DNA from: Ruminococcus sp. | GTDB lineage: Bacteria > Bacillota > Clostridia > Oscillospirales > Acutalibacteraceae | Reading direction: 5' to 3' | DNA: 35,829 nt | Assembly (NCBI GenBank): GCA_023665555.1 | Contig: JAMPDR010000021.1 | Coordinates: forward strand, 1 to 35,829 | Part shown: piece after piece, positions 8,394 to 14,369 of the stretch | Position numbering within the stretch: the stretch's first letter is position 1 | How the letters are laid out: each line of letters starts with the position of its first letter | Translations under genes and position numbers: made by a program | Notes under the pieces: generated by a model | Seen by the model: only the letters and a program-made list of their open reading frames with translations | Told to the model about the DNA's origin: nothing | The model's database searches: none

Positions 8394-8423
8394 AACTGCT
8401 TGCGGAGAAATCTGCAAGCAGTT
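8394..8423 (+). terminator. Hairpin after gpmI
   Basis: A perfect 10-bp stem AACTGCTTGC / GCAAGCAGTT closes a 10-base loop. No T-tract follows (ACTTATAAG), and the next gene starts 20 bases later. It could be a weak terminator, an mRNA-stabilising hairpin or an attenuator. Confidence 0.55.
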
Positions 8424-8442
8424 ACTTATAAGAGGAACAGTT

Positions 8443-8889
8443 ATGGCGACATGGAGTTCAATCAGGCATAAACTTGAAAATGATTATCTCGCTCAGTCAC
8501 TGCGTGGACATATTCAATATTATGTAACAACCTATAACAAATCACACGACCATGAGGGAAGAGCGGCAATCCGGCTTGACGGCAAAGAAATTCTGTGCGG
8601 CAGCTATTACACTGCACTTGATTCCACTTACACATCAGCGATAAATGAGGAATCGCTCAATTCAGGCGCATTTGATCAACGTTGTTTTTACTCTGCTTTT
8701 GAGGAATTTGACAATCAAAGCATTGATGAAAGTATAAAAAGTGACAACCTGCTGATAACAATTTTTGCTCTTCTCGATAGGCGAATCGGAAAGCGTCGAT
8801 TAAATGAGATGAAAGAATCAATTCAAAATCAACCTGAGGTCATACAGATGTTTTATAACATACGTATGGACGCAGAGGGATTGAACTAA
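8443..8889 (+). CDS. Small cytoplasmic protein, SF0329-like
   Basis: This 148-residue protein has no signal peptide or membrane segment. The N-terminus (WSSIRHKLENDYLAQSLRGH, then a YYVTTY strand and an IRLDGKEILCGS strand) resembles the widely spread but uncharacterised SF0329-type family; this is from memory and not certain. The rest is helical and acidic. The start follows AGAGGAA at good spacing. It begins 55 bases after gpmI, beyond the hairpin, and is closed by a terminator shared with the convergent YxeA-like gene. No function can be given. Confidence 0.8.
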   Translation: MATWSSIRHKLENDYLAQSLRGHIQYYVTTYNKSHDHEGRAAIRLDGKEILCGSYYTALDSTYTSAINEESLNSGAFDQRCFYSAFEEFDNQSIDESIKSDNLLITIFALLDRRIGKRRLNEMKESIQNQPEVIQMFYNIRMDAEGLN

Positions 8890-8895
8890 AGAATT

Positions 8896-8926
8896 AATCC
8901 TCCTTGCAGAAATGCGTGGAGGATTT
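8896..8926. terminator. Terminator between convergent small genes
   Basis: The stem AATCCTCC / GGAGGATT, with a further TGCA-gaaa-TGC inner pairing, is followed on the plus strand by TTTTTT. It fits best as the plus-strand terminator of the SF0329-like gene. The minus-strand gene ends just to the right, at 8931, so the stem may serve both directions. Confidence 0.85.
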
Positions 8927-8930
8927 TTTG

Positions 8931-9269
8931 CTATTTAATTTTACCCTGTACCTTCTGAGGTAAATCGTTCAACTGAACTTCTTCCCACTTGTGAACACCC
9001 ATTGACCGCACTTCAAGTGAGATATATGCTCCCTCTCTCAACTCTTTTGTTGTTTTGAACGTGAGTTTTTTCTCTTTGCCGTCTTTGTCGAAGCATTGCA
9101 AAGTATATTCATACTTCAGTTCATCAGTTTCGGATAATTTTTTAACTACGGTGTTGTCAACTTTAGCGTAATAGATTTTATCATAGCTTTCAAGATAATA
9201 GAATCCTCCGGCAACACACCCAATCACAAGTGCCAACACAATCACAAAAACTAAAATTCTACCTTTCAT
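8931..9269 (-). CDS. YxeA-like (DUF1093) exported small protein
   Basis: This 112-residue protein has an N-terminal hydrophobic segment (residues 4-24), which contains VIGC at 15-18. That fits a lipobox, so it may be a lipoprotein or simply membrane-anchored. The exported part has the pattern seen in YxeA proteins of Firmicutes: YYAKVD, YEYTLQCFDKDGKEKKLTF, KELREGAYISLEV and a final KWEEVQLNDLPQKVQ, a small OB-like beta barrel. The molecular function of the family is not established. The ribosome binding site is AAAGGAAG before ATG. It is convergent with the preceding gene, and its upstream region opens the 660-bp intergenic stretch. Confidence 0.8.
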   Translation of the reverse strand: MKGRILVFVIVLALVIGCVAGGFYYLESYDKIYYAKVDNTVVKKLSETDELKYEYTLQCFDKDGKEKKLTFKTTKELREGAYISLEVRSMGVHKWEEVQLNDLPQKVQGKIK

Positions 9270-9726
9270 TTCATATTACTTCCTTTCGTTTTGTGTGATT
9301 ATATTTTAATTAGAAGATGCTGATTTTCCCATCGATTGTTCTTACATTTCATCCTCATAAACTTACAATTTTGTAAGGGATGTCTAAGTTTGTGGTTTCC
9401 ACGCCGTAGCAATGTTATCAACTTAAGGATTTATGCAAGTTTTAATATATCTAATAGAATTATTCCCCAATTATAACTTGTTGCAATTGTAGGCTTGTCC
9501 TCATGCCGGACAGGCACTTACTTATTCTTTGAAAAAGAAACAAGTAAGCAATAAGAAACTCTGACGTACGCAAAAACAACGAAAAATCACAAGCGATTTT
9601 CCGTCGCATTTTGCTATAGGTAAGTAAGGTACTAACCCCATTTCCTTAGGACGTCCTACACTTTGAACGAACGTGTGGGTGGCTGAGGCAAGTTTGCGAC
9701 CATAACCAATCCGAGTGCCTGAGGAA

Positions 9727-9770
9727 GGGGCTTTGTTGGCTATCTTTATTTTCAGTCTTATTGGAAGATT
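9727..9770. repeat. 44-bp dispersed intergenic repeat, copy 2
   Basis: This is the second copy of the element at 30-73 (three differences), in the same orientation and preceded by the same ACCATAACCA at 9699-9708. Confidence 0.7.
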
Positions 9771-9877
9771 TTACTCGTTTCTCCTTAAGCTAATGACATT
9801 CCCCACCGCAAGCGGGGAAAACACATGTCAAATGGATTCTCGAGGCAAACACTCTATCAATTTTGTAAGGCAAAATA

Positions 9878-9906
9878 TTGACTTTCAGCCGCATAAGTAA
9901 TAAAAT
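9878..9906 (+). promoter_or_regulatory. Promoter of the four-paralog operon
   Basis: TTGACT (9878-9883), a 17-base spacer and TAAAAT (9901-9906) lie 27 bases before the first gene of the array. A GCGGAGG ribosome binding site follows at once, so the leader is short. Confidence 0.7.
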
Positions 9907-9933
9907 ATTGTCAAAAAAAGCGGAGGTGTTACC

Positions 9934-10752
9934 ATGGCAAAGCAGAAAAAGAAAAAACATAAAAAGCACTATCCGCCGCTGTCGAAAATGGATAAAAATA
10001 TATACAGATCTTTTACTGCCTTAAGTTTTTTGCTGTGTTTTTCTTTTATTATAATTCGATATAAATGGACAACAAACTATTTTCATAACCGGGAAAATGT
10101 GTTAGCTTACAATCCGTCAGCATCATTGATGGCTATGATTCCGTTCGCATTTACAATATTGATATGTACTCTAATAATCGGTGATATACTGCTGGACGGC
10201 AAATATCCGATTTTCGGCAACCCAAAGGTTGATTACAATGACCCGAAATATCTCTTCACCTTACCGAGATTTGACAAGAGGTACGATTCGGCACTATACA
10301 AAAAGAAAATGAAACTTACAAAAGCGGCTAAGCGAACGATTGTATCATTTGTTATCGTATTTCTGGTAACATATTCAATCTCTTTATTAGCTATCTTCGG
10401 ACGAACCGAACTGCAAACAAACGCAATCGAAACCTACAATTGTTTCAACATCATGAAAAATCAATACAGCTACAGCGATGTTGTTTCACTTGACATTGAA
10501 AGTCATCCACAAGGTCGTTTCAGCAGATATAATCCCACAAGCATATCAATATATCTGACTTTCAGCGACGGAAAAAACATGTGTTTTGACGATTCAACTT
10601 TTAATGGAAACGTTTACGCTATGAACACGGTTGTTGAAAAACTATCTGATACAGAAAAGCAGATCGACGACAGCCATCTGGATGAATTTATCAATCACTA
10701 TGAATTTACCGATGATGAAATAAGAATAATCAATCAACTGTTTGATAAGTAA
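9934..10752 (+). CDS. Paralog 1 of a four-member three-TM membrane protein family
   Basis: This 272-residue protein is not recognised. It starts with a very basic tail (KQKKKKHKKHYPPL), then has hydrophobic segments at about 27-43, 64-87 and 135-156. A cytoplasmic-looking linker between the second and third carries the family signatures YPIFGNPKVDYN and TLPRFDKRY. The C-terminal part (160-272) alternates short strands (SISIYLTFSDGKNMCF) and ends in a helix, DDEIRIINQLF. This layout could be a bacterial PH-like domain on a membrane anchor, which is inference only. It is most like paralog 4 (YNC, YSYSDVVSLDIES, FNGNVYAMNTVV). The start follows GCGGAGG. It is the first gene of a tight operon, 23 bases before paralog 2. 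Confidence 0.85.
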   Translation: MAKQKKKKHKKHYPPLSKMDKNIYRSFTALSFLLCFSFIIIRYKWTTNYFHNRENVLAYNPSASLMAMIPFAFTILICTLIIGDILLDGKYPIFGNPKVDYNDPKYLFTLPRFDKRYDSALYKKKMKLTKAAKRTIVSFVIVFLVTYSISLLAIFGRTELQTNAIETYNCFNIMKNQYSYSDVVSLDIESHPQGRFSRYNPTSISIYLTFSDGKNMCFDDSTFNGNVYAMNTVVEKLSDTEKQIDDSHLDEFINHYEFTDDEIRIINQLFDK

Positions 10753-10775
10753 TATTTATCCTAAGGAGAGTAACC

Positions 10776-11555
10776 ATGGTAAAGCAAAGGAAGAAAAAAC
10801 ATAAAAAGCACTATCCGCCGCTGGCGAAAGTGGATAAACTTATTTTTAAAGGTATCGGAACACTGCTGTTCACATTTGGCTTGATTTTTGTTTTAGCATC
10901 AACGAGTCATTTTATGTATATTAAATATCTCACGGGTAACACATTGGCGGTTGATAATTCAATAATAATATTCATAATACCGTTTGCACTCTTCGTATTT
11001 CCTCTTTCCATTATTCTGTATTCAAATGAGAAACCGTTGTTCGGAAATAAAGATGTGAACTATTTCGATTTGCAAAAATACAAGAAAACACTGCCGATAT
11101 TTGACAAACGATATATCAACAAAAAAGCTGTTGCTGCCTTTAGCATAAAAACAGCCATCGTCATTCTCATTGCCATTTCGCTTGCAATTGTTCTGAAGTT
11201 TAGTTTTACTCAAAGATATGAACTGACTGAAAACGGAATTTATCACTACAATATACATAACGAGCAAGTTGAAACCATTGATTATGACAACGTAACCTCT
11301 TACAAAATTATAACATCACAACAATACGGGAAACGCAGTCTACGTTCTGCTCAGCTTTATATTATGCTTGAATTTGATAACAAGAATTTAACCTTTGATT
11401 TCAATCAGTTCAGAGATGTATATGCTCTGAAAACTGCGGATGATTTATTAAAAGAACAAAACAAAAGTTTTGACTCATCCAGGCTTGACAGATTTATTGA
11501 AATTGAATCATTCAACGAACAAGAAGAACAAATAATAAGAGGACTTTTCACTTAA
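10776..11555 (+). CDS. Paralog 2 of the three-TM membrane protein family
   Basis: This 259-residue protein has the same architecture: a basic start KQRKKKHKKHYPPL, hydrophobic segments near 24-42, 61-82 and 118-140, PLFGNKDVNY, TLPIFDKRY, and a C-terminal strand-rich part ending EEQIIRGLF. It groups with paralog 3 (RYELTENGIYHYNI against RYEITQYGIDRYNI). The first 60 bases are almost identical to those of paralog 1 while the rest has diverged strongly, which suggests recent duplication or gene conversion at the 5' end. The ribosome binding site is AAGGAGAG. No enzyme motif is seen. The function is unknown. Confidence 0.85.
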   Translation: MVKQRKKKHKKHYPPLAKVDKLIFKGIGTLLFTFGLIFVLASTSHFMYIKYLTGNTLAVDNSIIIFIIPFALFVFPLSIILYSNEKPLFGNKDVNYFDLQKYKKTLPIFDKRYINKKAVAAFSIKTAIVILIAISLAIVLKFSFTQRYELTENGIYHYNIHNEQVETIDYDNVTSYKIITSQQYGKRSLRSAQLYIMLEFDNKNLTFDFNQFRDVYALKTADDLLKEQNKSFDSSRLDRFIEIESFNEQEEQIIRGLFT

Positions 11556-11569
11556 GGAGGTAAACCAAA

Positions 11570-12358
11570 ATGAAAGAAGTAAAAAGAAAAGAGAAAAAGT
11601 ATCCAAAACTGTCAGAAACTGATAATGCAATTTATAAGACAATCGGTATTCTTATGATGGCTTCCGCTTCGGTAATTATGTTTCTTTCATTTTGCAGAAT
11701 TATGTTTAAAAAGTATCTTATTGACGGAGTGTTAGCGGTTAATAACAGCAGTCAAACATATTTGCTCTTTCCATTGGTTTTCTATCTTCTTATTGGCGGT
11801 GCTATATGTTTTTACGGCAAAAAGCCTATATTTGGCAATCCTAAGATCAACTATCTTAATCTTAAGAAAAAGTATGTGCCGGTTTTGCCGGTTTTCGATA
11901 AGAGATATATAAATGCAAAATCTGTTATCATCTTTTTTACAAAAATTCTGATTATTGTCACTATAGGAATATTCACTGCCGTATTGTTCAAATTCAGTAT
12001 TACAAGCAGATATGAAATTACGCAATACGGCATTGACCGATATAATATTTATGGAAATCAAACCGAACACCTTGACTTTGACCAAATCGAAAGCTGTGAT
12101 ATTTATGGGTGCTATCAAACTTATAAAAGAACACTCAGATTTAATGATACTAAAATAAATTTTTATATTAACTTAAAAAACGGTAAAACAATTTGTTTTC
12201 AGGATAATGAATTTAAAGACATCATGTCAATCGGAAAATTCAGTGAAATAATTAAAAACAAGCCCAAGACAACTGATAGCAGTTACATTGATTTATATAT
12301 AAAAGAACATTCACTTTCAGATAAAGAAGAACAAATAATAAGAGGACTTTTTCAGTAA
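11570..12358 (+). CDS. Paralog 3 of the three-TM membrane protein family
   Basis: This 262-residue protein has a shorter basic head (KEVKRKEKKYPKL), three hydrophobic segments near 25-45, 63-84 and 120-143, the linker signatures KPIFGNPKINY and LPVFDKRY, and a C-terminal domain beginning RYEITQYGIDRYNI and ending EEQIIRGLF. Its last about 28 coding bases are the same as in paralog 2. It starts 14 bases after paralog 2, whose stop codon is part of the TAAGGAGG ribosome binding site, so the two are translationally close. Its function is unknown; membership of the family is clear. Confidence 0.85.
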   Translation: MKEVKRKEKKYPKLSETDNAIYKTIGILMMASASVIMFLSFCRIMFKKYLIDGVLAVNNSSQTYLLFPLVFYLLIGGAICFYGKKPIFGNPKINYLNLKKKYVPVLPVFDKRYINAKSVIIFFTKILIIVTIGIFTAVLFKFSITSRYEITQYGIDRYNIYGNQTEHLDFDQIESCDIYGCYQTYKRTLRFNDTKINFYINLKNGKTICFQDNEFKDIMSIGKFSEIIKNKPKTTDSSYIDLYIKEHSLSDKEEQIIRGLFQ

Positions 12359-12383
12359 GTAAGCATACAACGAGGTAAACACA

Positions 12384-13223
12384 ATGGCTAAACATAAAAA
12401 GAAAACGTATTCAGTTGATAAAAGAGATTATCCGCCGCTGTCGAGGCTTGATAAGTTTATTTATTACTTTGTGACAACCGCAAGCATTATCACTTTATGG
12501 CTGCTTACTATTTTGCGAATTGCAGACTTGAAAAGTTATTTCTTCAAAAGCGATGAAACGCTTGCCTATTCACCTTCGCTTTCCATTTTCTTCAACACCT
12601 GCTTCCCTATGTTTGTTACCGTATTTATTATAATCTTCATGGACGTTTTCAACACACGTGCTCACCCTATTTTCGGCAACAAAAAGGTTGATTATTACAA
12701 CACTTCAAAATATCTTTTCACACTTCCGATGTTCGACAAGCGATATAAGAATGTGAAAAGCAAGAGTAAAAAGAAATTGTCACGTTATTCAAAGCGTTTT
12801 ATTGCTATCACTTTAGCGGTGATGATTTTGTTTATTTTCGTGTCACTGTTAGGTATTTTCGGTCGTGACGAGCTGTCAAACGATTCAATCAAAAAATATA
12901 ATTGTTTGAATCAACTTAAAAAAAGTTATAGCTACAGCGAAGTCATTTCATACAGTCTTGAGAGCAATTTGGAAACATCTTATTCACGATACAGTTCAAG
13001 TCGCTATCCCAACATCTCGCTCACGCTCACATTGAAAGACGGAAAAAATATGCAATTTGATTTCAGACATTTCAATGGAAATCTTTATTCTATGCAGACT
13101 GTCGTCGATAAACTCAGCTATGCGAAAAAGAGCGTTAACGATGAGTATCTGAATGATTTTATTGATGAATATGACTTTTCAGAAGAAGAAATACAAATTT
13201 TGAATAACCTCTTTGACGATTAA
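12384..13223 (+). CDS. Paralog 4 of the three-TM membrane protein family
   Basis: This is the longest member, at 279 residues. The basic head is extended (KHKKKTYSVDKRDYPPL). Hydrophobic segments are at about 31-48, 66-87 and 139-158. Signatures are HPIFGNKKVDYYN and TLPMFDKRY, with a C-terminal domain containing YSYSEVISYSLES and SLTLTLKDGKNMQFDF and ending EEEIQILNNLF. It is closest to paralog 1, so the order in the operon is A-B-B'-A'. The ribosome binding site is a weaker CGAGG. A very strong hairpin follows. It may work as a subunit of a hetero-oligomer with the other three. Confidence 0.85.
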   Translation: MAKHKKKTYSVDKRDYPPLSRLDKFIYYFVTTASIITLWLLTILRIADLKSYFFKSDETLAYSPSLSIFFNTCFPMFVTVFIIIFMDVFNTRAHPIFGNKKVDYYNTSKYLFTLPMFDKRYKNVKSKSKKKLSRYSKRFIAITLAVMILFIFVSLLGIFGRDELSNDSIKKYNCLNQLKKSYSYSEVISYSLESNLETSYSRYSSSRYPNISLTLTLKDGKNMQFDFRHFNGNLYSMQTVVDKLSYAKKSVNDEYLNDFIDEYDFSEEEIQILNNLFDD

Positions 13224-13230
13224 TTTAAGT

Positions 13231-13272
13231 ATGCGGGTAAGTTCTCATCTGAATGACAGAACTTACCCGCAT
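13231..13272. terminator. Strong hairpin between convergent transcription units
   Basis: A perfect 15-bp stem ATGCGGGTAAGTTCT / AGAACTTACCCGCAT closes a 12-base loop. It sits between the end of paralog 4 and the convergent esterase gene and can fold in either direction. The T-tract is poor (ATTATTATA). Confidence 0.8.
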
Positions 13273-13286
13273 ATTATTATAAAGAG

Positions 13287-14276
13287 TTATGATATCGTTT
13301 CAGGCTGTGGACTATAGCAGTTGTTCACCGCATATTTGAACCCCTCTAACAAGAAATCACGTGAATCCTTATACATTGATGTAAACTTGAACAGATCAAA
13401 ACCATGAAAACATCCGTCATAGGTTTTCAATTTAGTTTCCACACCTGCCGCCTTTAGGTTTTCAATATAGAAAAGCGTTTCATCGTGAAACGGGTCAATC
13501 GTGCCCACATATGTAAGCGTCGGCGGCAGATTGCTATAGTCAGTTTCACGCGCAGGAGCAGCATATTTCGGAACATTATCCGTTCCGCATAAATCACCAA
13601 GATAGAGTTTCCATGCCGCCTCATTTGACTTGCTGTTCCATATCGGAGCATCGTTATTCTGCGAGGATTGAGTTATCATTCTGTCGTCAAGCATGGGATA
13701 AATCGGCATTTGGAAAGCAACGGAAATTTCGCCCCTATCCCTTGCAAGCAATGTAACGGCAGCTGTCAGACCGCCGCCTGCACTATCACCGCCGACAAAC
13801 AATTGGTCATCTCTTATTCCGAGTTCACCGGCATGATTTTTGAGCCATTCAAGCGCCATATAGCAATCATTCAGTGCAGCCGGATACGGTGCTTTGGTTG
13901 CGTTCATGTAATCGGGAGCAAGTACTACGCAACCCGACACAGCAATCAAATCGTCAATATATCCGCTGTCCTGTTCCGGAATTCCAAGAGCATAACCGCC
14001 GCCGTGCAGCCACAAAACACCCGGCACATTACTTTTGCGATTCTTGGGCAAATATAGACACATGCGAAGTTTTGAGCCATCATTACGATTAAGATATACT
14101 TCTTTTAATTCGGCATTTTTTACTTTGAACAGTATACTGCCTACATGATCAAGAGCAAAATTGCAAAACTTGAACTTCTTCTCACTGAAACTTTCCCAGA
14201 CAGATCTTATCGCAGAACCAATAAAGCGAAGTTCCGGATTTATCATTTCTTGGGTTATGCTGAATTTTTTTAACAT
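13287..14276 (-). CDS. Alpha/beta-hydrolase, HSL-family esterase
   Basis: This 329-residue carboxylesterase is of the hormone-sensitive-lipase (acetyl-esterase) type. Its oxyanion-hole motif is HGGGYALG at 91-98, the nucleophile is S165 in GGDSAGG, the acid is D261 in GTIDPFHDE, and the histidine is H291 in CFHGFD. There is no signal peptide, so it probably deacylates small esters in the cytoplasm, for instance acetylated sugars released by surface esterases; the substrate is not known. It starts at an ATG after CGAGG. It stands alone on the minus strand, after the SGNH gene, with a hairpin in the gap. Confidence 0.9.
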   Translation of the reverse strand: MLKKFSITQEMINPELRFIGSAIRSVWESFSEKKFKFCNFALDHVGSILFKVKNAELKEVYLNRNDGSKLRMCLYLPKNRKSNVPGVLWLHGGGYALGIPEQDSGYIDDLIAVSGCVVLAPDYMNATKAPYPAALNDCYMALEWLKNHAGELGIRDDQLFVGGDSAGGGLTAAVTLLARDRGEISVAFQMPIYPMLDDRMITQSSQNNDAPIWNSKSNEAAWKLYLGDLCGTDNVPKYAAPARETDYSNLPPTLTYVGTIDPFHDETLFYIENLKAAGVETKLKTYDGCFHGFDLFKFTSMYKDSRDFLLEGFKYAVNNCYSPQPETIS

Positions 14277-14334
14277 TGCCCAACCTCGATATTTTTATTT
14301 AATTTAATTATATCACAACAAACATTAAACAGCA

Positions 14335-14363
14335 AGTGCACAAGCCTTAAAGACCTGTGCACT
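14335..14363 (-). terminator. Hairpin after the Big_2 esterase gene
   Basis: On the minus strand, AGTGCACA and TGTGCACT form an 8-bp stem, extended inward by partial GTC/GGC pairing, 7 bases after the stop codon. It is followed only by TGCTGTTTAATG, so termination strength is uncertain. Confidence 0.6.
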
Positions 14364-14369
14364 ATTTGT

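Larger units (their letters stand above)
9270..9933. other. Repeat-rich intergenic region without a credible gene
   Basis: No supported coding sequence was found. Palindromic pieces follow one another: CTTACAA-tt-TTGTAAG at 9362-9377; CTTACTT / AAGTAAG around TTCTTTGAAAAAGAA at about 9516-9547; a GAAAAATC / GATTTTCC pair near 9583; and AGGACGTCCT at 9648-9657. Then comes the 44-bp dispersed repeat (9727-9770). The right end carries the promoter of the four-gene membrane-protein operon. The AATTTTGTAAGG stretch at 9367 recurs at 9860. The segment looks like a mosaic of non-autonomous intergenic repeats. Confidence 0.55.

Noticed and set aside
9715-9900. A 61-codon open frame before the membrane-protein operon
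   Set aside because: It spans the dispersed 44-bp repeat, has no ribosome binding site, and the real operon promoter lies at its end.
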